A DNA stretch of 64,000 nt from contig CM072511.1 of assembly GCA_036898135.1 (NCBI GenBank), positions 161,410,314 to 161,474,313 of the forward strand, written 5' to 3'. Source of the stretch: Oncomelania hupensis. Its lineage: Eukaryota; Mollusca; Gastropoda; Littorinimorpha; Pomatiopsidae. A program made the position numbers and the translations under genes. Positions 20,976 through 32,126 of this stretch are shown here, piece by piece (positions within the stretch are counted from its first letter, which is position 1; the number at the start of each line of letters is the position of its first letter). The notes below the pieces were generated by a model, which saw only the letters and a program-made list of their open reading frames with translations, had not been told where the DNA came from and searched no databases.

Positions 20976-21960
20976 GCGTTGTGGCCGCGTGGTCTAAAGG
21001 CCCCGCCACACATACCGGTTTGAAGGCCGATTCTAGATCGGGTTTCGGATCCGTTTGCGATCGGGCCGGACTCCAAAACCGATAGCACTGCCACACGTTT
21101 CCGATCAGGTCGACACGAAACTTCCACACAATGTGCATTGTTTATATTCACTTTCACTAGTGTCAGTGTACACGATCCCCAACCCCATCCAACAGTTTAC
21201 CATCCCCACCCAACAGCTCATCTAGTCTGAAACCACAGCAGAAATAATGTCTCTACATGCTACAAATACTATTTAAAAATAAAAACGTAATGGAAAACCA
21301 AATCAAAACCATACAAAACATCGCGGGTTGCATCACAGGCTCTGAAGTCTTTTATTTCGTCTTTGTAAACTCGTGGGCCTCCTACATAGGTACGTAGTAT
21401 AGTATATATAGTATGTAATTGAGGCCTACGAAAGACGAGACTTCCCAGCCTGTCACCTGTCACCTGTCATCAGCTTCGTTTGTAACGCCAAGTTGACAAT
21501 GAACACGGAACGCATTCTGATTGGTTGGAAGCATACAATCGGGGCCGATTTTGCACAGCAGAATAGAACAAGCTCTAATCGCACGATACTGAGCCGATTG
21601 CAAATCGGACGGGAGGCAAGCAGTAGTTCTCACGTCATCGGGATCGGATCGCAAACAAAATCGTTGCACAATCGGCATGTGTGGCGGGGCCTTAAGGCGG
21701 GACTAACTTGCAATGTCCACAGCCTAGAAACCAATGGCGCCTGACAGGTGTGGGATCGATCCCGCCTCTGGGCGTTATGTTACTCCGAATATTATTTACT
21801 TTCGACCCGGACAAGGTCTCGGGAGGTTTTCTCCGGGTACTCCGGTTTGCTCCCCCAGCAACATGTCAAAAACATAAATAATATTAGGTAGGTTGGATTG
21901 TGGGCGCGCCACAGGCTGCGACTACGCGTACCTCAGTGGAGTCGGCCCAGAATTTCCTGA
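20976..21960 (+). mobile_element. tRNA-derived SINE split by a MITE
   Basis: With the MITE and one TAA copy set aside, the head carries an A box (TGGCCGCGTGGTC at 20981-20993, continued at 21693) and a B box (GGGATCGATCCCGCC, about 21750-21765). The body contains GGTTTTCTCCGGGTACTCCGG, a word also seen in the family D copy at 24133. The right end is uncertain (TAATATTAGGTAGG region to about 21960). Confidence 0.75.
20998..21692. mobile_element. Harbinger-like MITE, 695 bp, TSD TAA
   Basis: Terminal inverted repeats begin AGGCCCCGCCACACATACCG on the left and AGGCCCCGCCACACATGCCG on the right (reverse complement), with one difference in 20. The flanks are TAA (20995-20997 and 21693-21695). Subterminal regions are full of CCGATT/GATCGG words in both orientations, likely transposase-binding repeats. 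A 3-bp TAA duplication fits PIF/Harbinger. No transposase is encoded. Confidence 0.85.
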
Positions 21961-22539
21961 TAAAAGTAACACAAAAATCAAATCGAGCCGATCTACGAAA
22001 CTACTATCATACATGTACATACTACAGTTAGTGTCCTGCCTCTGACGCGAAGCTATTAATAACTCGTCAACACGAGACTGCAGGATATCCCAGTGCCTGT
22101 CAAACGTGGTCTAAGCACATAATCGGTCTAGACGTTGCTGAATACTAGGACTTAAACAGGATACAGGTTTTAGGCTAAAGAGCCTAGTTTTACAACATTT
22201 TGTAAACAACAATTAATTAGCGCATTAAAAAAGTCTAACATCTAACAATTGGCGTACCCTTGGTTTAAGCATATTTTTCTTGAATAAAGCAAACATAACA
22301 TTACAAGGAATACTTAAGTCCACACAAAGGCAAAGCTTAACTTAGGCGTACACTTAAAATATACAATCGAACTATATAAAATACTGCAGCTCATCAACGA
22401 TAATCGTTATCAGAGAAGACTACTCGTTTTAAAAGTGACTGAGTTATGCTAGAAATGTCAAGAAGTTTCTTTTAAATCAAATGATGGAAGTGTTCCGTAC
22501 GATTTACACTCCAAAGTAAGAGAACGCAAAAAGAGGAAA
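21961..22539. other. No gene recognised
   Basis: AT-rich DNA without identifiable repeats or conserved frames. Confidence 0.4.
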
Positions 22540-22558
22540 AGAGAGAGAGAGAGAGGGC

Positions 22559-22600
<42 letters not shown>

Positions 22601-22660
22601 GGGAGGGAGAGAGAGAGGGAGGGAGAGAGAGAGAGGGAGGGAGAGAGAGAAAGAGAGAGA
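22540..22660. repeat. (GA)n/(GGGA)n microsatellite
   Basis: GA dinucleotides with regular GGGAGGGA interruptions. Confidence 0.9.
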
Positions 22661-22878
22661 GTACTGTACATATTACACAATTCTCTCCAAAAAGACGCAC
22701 GCGTATCCACGCTCGGGCGCTGAAAGCCTTTCAGTGGGTTTACAAAATGGGAGGGTCAACGTGGAACGACGCATTCAACGCTGTGGGAAAGTGTTGAAAG
22801 GACACAAAACATTCAAGTATATGTGGGTACCTCATTGAATTTTTAAACTGGAAATTGATGTTCACCGTTAACTGATGT

Positions 22879-23085
22879 TGTTGTTGTTGTTGTTGTTTGT
22901 AGATTATAGTCACACGACACTTTCGCATATAGGTGACTACTGGACCGATTTATACTGACACCAGCGGGCCAGTTGTTGGTAAAGGGGAAAATAATATGAT
23001 CACACGTTGACCAATCCGGGATTCGAACCAGCGACCTTTCGGTTACTAGCAAGACGCTCTTACCAACTGAGCTACCCGGCCCCAC
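22879..23085 (-). mobile_element. Intact tRNA SINE (family F) with 12-13-bp TSD
   Basis: On the minus strand the element begins GGGGCCGGGTAGCTCAGTTG (A box) with GCTGGTTCGAATCCCGG (B box) about 40 bases on. It has a body of about 110 bases and ends in a (CAA)n tail (22879-22897 on the plus strand as TTG units). GTTAACTGATGT flanks it at 22867-22878 and 23086-23097, with C before both copies. The tRNA-like head lacks a proper 3' acceptor strand, so it is a SINE and not a tRNA gene. Confidence 0.92.
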
Positions 23086-23120
23086 GTTAACTGATGTAAC
23101 GCGTCATTCAATCTTTATCT

Positions 23121-23127
<7 letters not shown>

Positions 23128-23196
<69 letters not shown>
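23128..23196. repeat. (GA)n microsatellite
   Basis: About 34 GA units. Confidence 0.95.
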
Positions 23197-23201
<5 letters not shown>

Positions 23202-23696
23202 GATTCAAGTCTCCACGGCGACCTACAGTGCACAAAAATGCAGCAATTGAGGGTATTGGGCGCTGTGGGTGCGATGCTGACTTCTTCAAACAATTGTGTC
23301 CTGCTTGAACCCCCATATCACTGTCTACACAGCATCAAACCATCTCCTTCCCATACGTGGTGCCACGGTAGGACGCCTGGAAGAAGACGAAGAAGAACGA
23401 CCCGAAAAGACCACTTAATGCTGGCTTATCAAGGCCCGTAATCGTTGACTACCAGAAAGATGGCCTACAGTCACGTGAGGTCACTGAGGTCGCAAGCAGA
23501 GTTAACGTTCTGGCAATTTTTTTTTTCAAAGAGTTGCGATTTTTACGAGTTTCGTTTACACTAGAAACACGGCGCTTAACAGCGATTAAGGCAGCAATGT
23601 GTGCGAGTCAGGATTTCGATTCATTTCAATATAAAAAGACCTGTTTTGTTCCTCTCCTCTTCCCTCCCCCCCACCCCCCCACTGCACATCCTACTG

Positions 23697-23736
<40 letters not shown>

Positions 23737-24019
23737 AATTATTATTTTATACAATGCCATTTATGCGAATGACAAATTGCAAAAATTACCCAAGAAAACT
23801 GGCAAACATTTTCTTGCTAGATCTAGAGTTGTTTTTCCTTTGGGCAATTTTTAGTTTCGTTCACCAGCAAGCCATCACCTAATACAGACGTGGAATTGCT
23901 AGGATCCGCAACTTGCTTTCTGCTTACTAAGAATCGGCGCCAGTTAGTTTTGACCACATATTCTCACACTGTTCTTAACATTAACCTCACATCGCTTTTC
24001 CAGCTCAACCGCTGCATAA
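23197..24019. other. No gene recognised; (CTA)n at 23691-23735
   Basis: Unique-looking DNA with a CTA trinucleotide run and a C-rich stretch before it. Short frames show no domains. Confidence 0.4.
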
Positions 24020-24308
24020 GGCGCTTGCGATGCAGGCTCTGACTTTAACCAAAGCCGACTGAGGCGCACTCTTTCTGGCTTAGGCGCCAGGGTCGAGCTT
24101 ACGTGACTTAGGGATGAGACCTTTCAAAACACTGAGGGTTTTCTCCGGGTTCTCCGGTCTCCTTCCTCCCTTCAATAATGGTATTGGATGCGGTCAATTT
24201 AAAACTGCAAAAGTAAAAATGTATTTGGGTTCCAACTTCTGTAATAGCGATCTCGTCAGATCGCCGCGCTTTGAGTTTCATTGAACAAAATGCGCGTGAT
24301 AGCATCCT

Positions 24309-24391
<83 letters not shown>
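24020..24391 (+). mobile_element. Family D SINE-like element with (ATT)n tail
   Basis: Contains GGTTTTCTCCGGGTTCTCCG (24133), then GGTATTGGATGCGGTCAAT (24179), CAGATCGCCGCGCTTTGAG (24257), GCGCGTGATAGCATCCTG (24292) and an (ATT)n tail to 24391. The GGATGCGGTCAATTT and AGATCGCC words recur in order at 31090-31180 and 41940-42110. The left end is uncertain. Confidence 0.75.
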
Positions 24392-24392
<1 letters not shown>

Positions 24393-24473
24393 GCATCGTG
24401 AGTCTTATACAAATTTTGGGTGAGAAGAAATTTGGAGAAACGATCTATTGCTTGCTGGGTGTATTTGCGTAGA

Positions 24474-24704
24474 TTATTATTGTTATTATTATTATTATTA
24501 TTATTATTGTTATTGTTATTGTTATTGTTATTGTTGTTATTGTTATTGTTATTGTTATTATTATTATTATTGTTATTGTTATTGTTATTGTTATTATTGT
24601 TATTGTTATTGTTATTATTATTATTATTGTTATTGTTATTGTTATTGTTATTATTGTTATTGTTATTGTTATTATTATTATTATTATTATTGTTATTGTT
24701 ATTG

Positions 24705-24772
<68 letters not shown>

Positions 24773-24779
24773 GTTATTG

Positions 24780-24820
<41 letters not shown>

Positions 24821-24824
24821 GTTA

Positions 24825-24892
<68 letters not shown>

Positions 24893-24902
24893 GTTGTTGT
24901 TG

Positions 24903-24995
<93 letters not shown>

Positions 24996-24996
24996 A
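24474..24996. repeat. 520-bp ATT/GTT compound array with higher-order structure
   Basis: ATT and GTT units alternate. Between about 24490 and 24690 a pattern of several ATT, then GTTATT repeats, recurs roughly every 60-70 bases. Later blocks are pure ATT ending in GTT runs. The polyleucine frame of 248 codons is an artefact. Confidence 0.95.
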
Positions 24997-25083
24997 TGTT
25001 GTCTATGACAATTTGTTTAAGACCGCCTATGCATCAGACCCTAGTTCTATATCTCGGTGGAACATTTGCTTCTTTATTTTTCC

Positions 25084-25086
<3 letters not shown>

Positions 25087-25147
<61 letters not shown>
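25087..25147. repeat. (CT)n microsatellite
   Basis: About 30 CT units. Confidence 0.95.
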
Positions 25148-25152
<5 letters not shown>

Positions 25153-25374
25153 CAAAGCTACGATGAAATAGGGCAGCCCGAGGCGACGATCGGTGGACTT
25201 GGGATGCTTCCAACGTGAGCAGTAATCATCGAGCACAAGAGGCAAACGTTTGACTATAATTTTACGGCCCAACAAGAAGGGGGATGATTTGCCGTGAGTT
25301 TTCTTTTAAAGTAATTTGCAGGCCAACCAATCTTCCCAAACCGAACCCATCCCAACCTCAGCCGGTCATGTCAT
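25148..25374. other. No gene recognised
   Basis: Short unique stretch between two CT arrays. Confidence 0.4.
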
Positions 25375-25398
25375 TTGAACTCTTTCTCCCTCCCTCCC

Positions 25399-25443
<45 letters not shown>

Positions 25444-25572
25444 GTTGACTGTATGTCCGTCTCTCTGTTTGTCTGTCTGTCTCCGTCGCTTTCCCCCCGT
25501 CCCCTCTCCCCCCCCTTCCTCCCCAACACACCCACACACCCACCCACCCACACCCACACACACACACACAAA
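25375..25572. repeat. CT array followed by C-rich and (AC)n repeats
   Basis: (CT)n at 25383-25440, a C-rich patch at 25490-25525 and CACACCCACC/(AC)n to 25572. Confidence 0.9.
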
Positions 25573-25829
25573 GCAATGCTCTATGTTTTAGCCATCATCT
25601 TCTTGTTTCTGCGGTAAGTAAAGTGAGTGTGAGATCGAGATCAATATTTCGAAAGGAAAAAAAATCTCTCATTCTCTTTTTAATGCAAATGCACTAATAA
25701 TGCAGGGTTCTCCTTATGAACTTATTAGCAGTATGTCGCTCATTTGGTCTCTATGAGAGCAGGATGATTACCTGTCTTGCTGTTTAAAGCAACTTGCCTC
25801 CCTTGATTTGTTTCATTCCTTGCTCCTTA

Positions 25830-26060
25830 ATGGCTGCTGTAGGGTGCTACCCTATTGGAGAGAATTTATTATCCATGTAAAAAAATATTTTAAAACCGTT
25901 TTCAAAGTCATTCTCTCGGTCGGTCTTAGCGACTGGGTTCTTTCTCAATGGCGTCTTTGTGGACCACCCATGCAGTACATAATTATAGACTGCACTGAGT
26001 GTAATCTACGCACTCAAGGTCAGACCTTCTCTGACGAGATCTTTGATTAAGAATCAGAGA
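25830..26060 (+). pseudogene. Possible LINE ORF2 C-terminal relic
   Basis: A frame ending at 26050 reads LCGPPMQYIIIDCTECNLRT. The Cys-Gly-Pro-Pro then Ile-Ile-Asp-Cys pattern recalls the C..P..H.L.DC tail of RNase H-bearing LINEs, but the His is missing and similarity upstream is weak. Confidence 0.3.
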
Positions 26061-26200
26061 ATCAGAATCTTTATTGTCCCCATGAAAACACAAGGAAATG
26101 TGTGTGCGGCGTACACTTCATCAACATAACGGCACAAAAGCAATAAGACACACAAGACTTCAGGGATTAAAACAAACTCCCCACAAACAACAGAAAAGCA
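26053..26200 (-). mobile_element. LINE/SINE 3' end fragment
   Basis: On the minus strand, TGGGGACAATAAAGATTCTG puts AATAAA at the end, followed by ATTCTG-type tail units (TCAGAATC repeats at 26051-26070 on the plus strand). Confidence 0.5.
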
Positions 26201-27488
26201 GTAATTGTATGTGACGGTGGGTCTATTGTTGCTGGGCTCTGCACAATGGAATGCTATTACCCACTCGTCTTTCGTCTGCGGGGATTGACTAGTTAGATCA
26301 CCCTATGATTAATCTGAATACATTTATATGTTTGGCCCGGTCTGTGTGTGGATAGGGTTACAGAGATAGGGAGAAACGTGTAATAGATTCACTGACACAC
26401 TAGCTCTCGCACGGCTATGAAACATAGGTAGTCCAGCCATTTGTTAACAGTAAATATTACACATTTATTTCCTCTACTCTATATCTAATTCTCTCATCAC
26501 TACATTAACTTAAATGTCCAAAACGTAATACCGTTAGGATTAACTTAACAGTCCAAGATTCACTTCGAGTAGTTCGCTCTTTGATGGGTCTATTCTGCTA
26601 CTGTTCTCGACACTTGCTACTGCCTCATCACTGGGCTTTGTTCTGGTTTTGCCTAATGTTCGTTTTCAGGAAAGCTTTATGCATAGGAACCTTTACAAAC
26701 AAGACGACTAAAATCTATTTTTCTAAGAATAAATTACATAGAATCACACTGGATCCAGCTGATAATAAACAGTCAAGCTACAAAGAGGTAAGTAATAAAT
26801 GCTTCAACCTAAAAATGTCCTACACATGTGTAAGATGCAGGTTTGCTATTGCTAGAGTAAACAAAACAAAACAACAAACAACTTTTAAAAGCACTCCTAC
26901 AGGCATACACTCAGGCACACACATATATACCCACCACCACTACTGTTAATAACAACAATAACAATAATCACAGTCTGATTATGACATAGAAAATGCTATT
27001 GCATCCAATCTAAGGTCGAAAAGTGTAAGGAAAATCAGCTTCTAGAAATGCAATTGTACTACATTTGAGCTTCATAAGCTCACGAAGAAGCATCGAATTT
27101 AAAGCCAGTCTGTCGCACCTTCCAGAGCAGAATAATTTGTCTTTCTTCATATTGAGCGGGAGAGCTCGCACCGCAGCAATTTGGATGATTAGAAATCTTC
27201 TATAACTGTTTTACCTAAAGTAAGGGTTTGACAATTTGAGGCCGGCTCCACTTCGAAAATCGTCGCCTCCTTATTTTCCATCGTTCCTGTGCTTTTTTTT
27301 TCTTTCGATTCCTTCTTCTCCTTCTCATTTTCTTTCTTGTTCTGCGTAATGACAATTGATTACACGTCAGCCATGTTTGTGGTGGTTGCTGAGCTGTCCG
27401 TTATCTGTCAACAATGCTAACCCCCAGTTCCAAACACCAAATTCCATGTCAAACACTTTATTTTTTTTTAATGTAATGTAATTTAGGG
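26201..27488. other. No gene recognised
   Basis: About 1.3 kb of AT-rich DNA. (CAA/TAA)n at 26945-26965; pyrimidine-rich patch at 27293-27335. A 122-codon frame at 26581 shows no domain. Confidence 0.4.
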
Positions 27489-27540
27489 TTTGTGTGTGTG
27501 GGTGGGTGGGTGTGTGTGTGTGGGTGTGTGTGTGTGTGTA
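27489..27540. repeat. (TG)n microsatellite
   Basis: TG units with GGGTGGG interruptions. Confidence 0.9.
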
Positions 27541-27599
27541 AACACAGAACATTAATCTAATGTGTTTTTGGGGGGAGGAGGAGTTGGAGATGGCAGAAA

Positions 27600-27618
27600 G
27601 ACAGAGAGAGAGAAAGAG

Positions 27619-27683
<65 letters not shown>

Positions 27684-27684
27684 G

Positions 27685-27749
<65 letters not shown>
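27600..27749. repeat. (GA)n microsatellite, 150 bp
   Basis: Long GA run with a few GC interruptions at 27670-27690. Confidence 0.95.
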
Positions 27750-27753
<4 letters not shown>

Positions 27754-28117
27754 GTGAGGGGATGGGATGTGGCGATGAGATAAAGAGAGCGAGAATGTGC
27801 GTGTGTCTGTGTGTGCGGGCGCGCGTAATGGGAACAGCAAAATTCGATATCAACATTTTGTTTCCCATCATAAGAACACGATAACCTTTCTTTAGCACTG
27901 TTTTAGTTCCCGGTCTAACTTGTCAGGGATTTTTCCTTTGAAATTGAAATCCAATTTTCATTTGTAGTGTGGTTTTTATTGCTTCATTTACTTGGAGGGA
28001 CAGCTCGTTGATTGGTCGTCGCTTAGTGTTGTGATTGTGGGTGGGGTAAAGGTATAGTGCTGTTAGCGGCGGAGAGAACGCGATATAAGTTCTTGTTGTG
28101 TTATTGCCACCGCTACT
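27750..28117. other. No gene recognised
   Basis: Unique-looking DNA leading into the 33-bp minisatellite. Confidence 0.4.
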
Positions 28118-28860
28118 TCCAACTGTTGCTCTTCTAACTGTTGTAGCGATTGCTGGTGTTGCTCTTCAAACTGTTGTAGCGATTGCTGGTATTGTTCTTC
28201 AAACTGTTGTAGCGATTGCTGGTGTTATTCCTCTAACTGTTGTAGCGATTGCTGGTGTTATTCCTCTAACTGTTGTAGCGATTGCTGGTGTTGCTCTTCT
28301 AACTGTTGTAGCGATTGCTGGTGTTCTTCTTCAAACTGTTGTAGCGATTGCTGGTGTTATTCCTCTAACTGTTGTAGCGATTGCTGGTGTTGTTCTTCTA
28401 ACTGTTGTAGCGATTGCTGGTGTTGCTCTTCTAACTGTTGTAGCGATTGCTGGTGTTGCTCTTCTAACTGTTGTAGCGATTGCTGGTGTTGTTCTTCTAA
28501 CTGATGTCATGATTGCTGGTGTTGTTCTGCTAACTGTTGAAGTGATTAGCTGGTATTATTCTTGTAATTGGTATCATCATTGTTGGTGTTGTTCTTCTAA
28601 CTGTTGAAGCGATAGCTGCTGTTGTTCTTCTAACTGGTGTCATGATTGCTGGTGTTGTTCTTCTAATTGTTGTAGCGATTGCTGGTGTTATTCTTCTAAC
28701 TGGTATCATCATTGCTGGTGTTGTTCTTCTAATTGTTGTAGCGATTGCTGATGTTGTTCTTCTAACTGGTGTCATGATTGCTGGTGTTGTTCTCCTAATT
28801 GTTGTAGCGATTGCTGATGTTGTTCTTCTAACTGCTGTAGCGATTGCTAGTGTTGTTGCT
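28118..28860. repeat. 33-bp minisatellite, about 22 units
   Basis: Unit CTAACTGTTGTAGCGATTGC followed by TGGTGTTGCTCTT. Later units alternate GTTGTAGCGATTGC with GGTGTCATGATTGC, making a 66-bp dimer from about 28560. As 33 is divisible by three, a frame of LLTVVAIAGVA repeats stays open on the plus strand and a Thr/Ala/Ile/Arg frame on the minus strand. Both are probably by-products. Confidence 0.95.
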
Positions 28861-29046
28861 GCTGTTTTGTTGGATTTCTTTTTCATTTATTTTTTCTGGG
28901 GCTCTTTTTCTACTCCAACCTCATAGTGGTGTACTTATTTCTTCTTTGTGTGTGTGTGTGTGTGTGTGGGGGGGGGGGTGTCATCCTTTCTTTCTTCCTT
29001 TTCTTATTTTTTTAAATTTAGATTTTATTTTCTTATCTTTTTTTCC

Positions 29047-29733
29047 TAACCCTAACACCAATGGCATCAACACGGACATCAAATTCCTAGACCAATCCTT
29101 CAACACAGTGCATAGCTTCAAATATTTAGGAGCCATTGTATCAGACAATGGGTCCCAACATGAAGTCCTCTCCAGGATCGCACAAACAACTGCTGCCCTG
29201 GCGAGGTTGAAGCCAATTTGGAAAGACAGAACCATCAGTCTACATTCCAAGGTAATGCTGCTGCGTCCCCTTGTCATCTCCATCTTCCTACATGCTTCCG
29301 AAACATGGACCCTCACAGCAGATCTCCAACGAAGAATACAAAGCATGGAGATGAGGTGCTACAGAAGACTTCTGGGCATTTCCTATGCCCAGCACATCAC
29401 CAACGACGAAGTCCGACAGACCATCACGCAAGCCATTGGACAACACGATGTCCTGCTCACAGTTGGGAAAAAACGTAAACTCCGATGGAATGGCCACGTC
29501 ACCAGATCATCAGGTCTTGCCAAGACCATGCTGCAAGGCACAGTGCAAGGAGGTAAAAGAAGAGGGAGACCGAAAAAGAGGTGGGAGGACAACATTCGAG
29601 AATGGACTGGTTTGACACTGAGCGAAACAATCAGGGTTGCTGAGGACAGGAAAAGATGGAGTACGCTGGTTAAACGATCATTTGTGGTGCCTCTACGACC
29701 TCCGAGTTATGGGATAGGATAGGATAGGATAGG
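29047..29733 (+). pseudogene. RTE-like LINE 3' part, frame still open
   Basis: About 220 codons in one frame encode the end of the reverse transcriptase and the C-terminal region of an RTE-type ORF. Blocks in order: FKYLGAIVSD, IAQTTAALARLKPIWKDR, ETWTLTADLQRRIQSMEMRC, YRRLLGISY, KRKLRWNGHV, GKRRGRPKKRWEDNIREWTG, VVPLRPPSYGIG. The catalytic motifs of RT lie upstream and are missing. The 3' tail is (GGATA)n. A duplication, ATCTTTTTTTCC at 29035-29046 and ATCTTTTTTCC at 29734-29744, marks it as one 5'-truncated insertion. Confidence 0.9.
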
Positions 29734-29744
29734 ATCTTTTTTCC

Positions 29745-29945
29745 ACATGTTCATTTTCTTTCTTTTCTTCTTCTTTTTGTCCTTCTTTCTTTTTCTTTTT
29801 TTCTTGCATTCTTTCTTTCTTTTATTCTTTCTTTCTTTCTTTTTTATAATCTCTTTCTCTCTTCCTTCCTTTCTTTTTTACTTTCCTTTCTATCTTTCTT
29901 TCTTTTCTTTTCCTTTCTTTCTTTTCTTTTTTTCTCCTTTAACCA
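29745..29945. repeat. Polypyrimidine stretch (CTTT-rich)
   Basis: T and C with CTTT tetranucleotide runs; follows the RTE tail. Confidence 0.85.
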
Positions 29946-30105
29946 GGCTTCTTCTTCTTAGAAGATGACCTTGGGCGTAGATGTGCAATGCATACTGACA
30001 ATGCAAGCTTTGGTAATATCGATGATGTTATATACGCTGCAATGGTTGTGGCCATGTTTGCCATGAGTTTTGCCACATACTTCATTATGCCAGCAACAGT
30101 TATAC

Positions 30106-30172
30106 AATGGAACACAACACAATACAATACAACACAATACAACACACTACAACACACTACAACACAACATTA
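30106..30172. repeat. (ACAAC/ACAAT) pentamer array
   Basis: Repeats of AACACAACACAATACAATAC type. Confidence 0.85.
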
Positions 30173-30442
30173 CACAATTACAATGGCGGCAGCACACAAG
30201 TGTTTACAAATTCAATATGCAAGCCTACACGATTAAAAAAATGAAATAAAAAATAAAAAAACAACTTCTCAACAATACAAGACGGAGAGTGACAACACAG
30301 TTGTAAAAGTAGCAGTAAAACCCTAGACCACACTAGGTGGCACAATCACTGACACGCAATATCTCTGTATAATATCACAGACAGCAATTGCATTATACAC
30401 TGTTCTTGGTGTCAATTGTCAGAAGCAAGTACTTAGTGCACA

Positions 30443-30948
30443 CCTGTCATACCTGCTGCACATCTACACAGGTCACACCTGTCCTACCTGCTGCACATCT
30501 ACGCAGGTCACACCTGTCCTACCTGCTGCACATCTACACAGGTCACACCTGCCCTACCTGCTGCACATCTACACAGGTCACACCTGTCCTACCTGCTGCA
30601 CATCTACACAGGTCACACCTGTCCTACCTGCTGCACATCTACGCAGGTCACACCTGTCCTACCTGCTGCACATCTACACAGGTCACACCTGTCCTACCTG
30701 CTGCACATCTACACAGGTCACACCTGTCCTACCTGCTGCACATCTACACAGGTCACACCTGTCCTACCTGCTGCACATCTACACAGGTCGCACCTATCCT
30801 ACCTGCTGCACATCTACATAGGTCACACCTGTCCTACCTGCTGCACATCTACACAGGTCACGCCTGTCCTACGTGCTGCACATCTACACAGGTCACACCT
30901 GTCCTACCTGCTGCACATCTACACAGGTCACACCTGTCCTACCTCCGG
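30443..30948. repeat. 35-bp minisatellite, about 14 units
   Basis: Unit ACACAGGTCACACCTGTCCT followed by ACCTGCTGCACATCT. Every unit has the near-palindrome CAGGTCACACCTG. All plus-strand frames stay open, which explains the 188-codon frame. Confidence 0.95.
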
Positions 30949-31059
30949 ACATAGCACACGTAACGCAGGTCATAGTTGTGATATAACGTAAACGTCAACA
31001 TAGGGGCCTAATTATGTGAATTAGGTACCAGACGGTACAGGTAAGGACGGTCTGCTTCA

Positions 31060-31225
31060 AGCACTCTGGTTACCTCACTGTCTTCAAAAATAGTATTAGA
31101 TGCGGTTACTTTAATTTAAAAAATAACACATTTATTTATTTTCTGCCTTCATAATAACCATTTCTTCAGATCGCCAAATTTTGAGTTCCATTGAAGAAAA
31201 AAGGGCATGAAAGCGTTCTGATTAG
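31060..31225 (+). mobile_element. Diverged family D element
   Basis: TAGTATTAGATGCGGTTACTTTAA and CAGATCGCCAAATTTTGAG, then GAAAGCGTTCTGATTAG match the family D order at 24179-24310. Its tail is an AGT array in place of ATT. Confidence 0.6.
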
Positions 31226-31282
31226 TACTAGTAGTGTTAGCAGTATTAGCAGCAGCAGCAGTAATAGTAGTAGTAATAATAA

Positions 31283-31354
<72 letters not shown>
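31226..31354. repeat. (AGT)n/(AGC)n trinucleotide array
   Basis: AGT units with AGC and AAT interruptions at the start. Confidence 0.95.
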
Positions 31355-31355
<1 letters not shown>

Positions 31356-32126
31356 TAGACGAAAATGCGTAAAACATGCAGCAGTACCCCGCTAATCCGA
31401 TGCCTATAAATACACCATTCAAATATACCAATGCATCCTCTTTGGCAATCCTCCAACCAGTGCGCTACTGTGGACCTAACCGCATTCCTGAACCTCTTGC
31501 GCCATCGCGGTATGCTCATTCCTGAATTCCGAAACAGTTCTTGTGGCTCTCAGTGCGCAAGCTCCTAGCAAGTGGACGGATTGCATACAATCCTGACTTC
31601 GACCAGGGTTACAAAGCTTACAAATGTTGATCAACATCTGTTCAATGGTTCCAGAGACATGGGGTGCAGCAGACCTACCGAAACCCCGACTGTTTGACTC
31701 GTTATGATTCTCAACTATTTCACAGTAATTCCAGATAAGCTTGGAAATGCAATGACCGGATTCTCTCACGCGCCGCTGAACTGCAGCGGGAGGCAACATG
31801 GGGGAAATGAAAACAAGAACATACAAAAGGTTTTAGTTAAATCTCCAGTCACTTTTCTGGGTTTGAACTCAAAGCATCGCGAAAGCTAAGGGAAAATTCA
31901 AACCACCAATTGCCACTTGGCTGTCCCGGTAGGCCTACCGGATGTTTGGGCCCTGATGCGCATTCCAAACCCAGCATGCAATTTGATGGCACATGTCAGG
32001 CGCAGTGACACTGCCGCTACCTGCAATTAGTGTTCTAAGTCAGCGATTTCTTTCCACTTCCACTTTGCGCCTGGATACAGCAGTGCTGCCAAACGTTTAT
32101 TGTCTTTTCGTGGCTTCTGCTCCTCC
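31355..32126. other. No gene recognised
   Basis: A 116-codon minus-strand frame (31476-31826) has ordinary composition but no recognised domain. GGTAGGCCTACC at about 31930 is a 12-bp palindrome. Confidence 0.35.

Noticed and set aside
22879..23085. Functional tRNA gene on the minus strand
   Set aside because: Good A and B boxes but no matching acceptor strand. It is joined to a SINE body with CAA tail and target duplication. The same reasoning applies to the heads at 5341, 19525, 4380 and 49330.
24420..25166. 248-codon polyleucine frame and similar poly-Ser, poly-Val, poly-Glu frames elsewhere
   Set aside because: Microsatellite translation with no codon-level constraint.
28981..29346. Minus-strand frames antisense to the RTE fragments (for example MLCILRWRSAVRVHVSEAC)
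   Set aside because: They recur only where an RTE copy lies on the other strand, so they are shadows of it.
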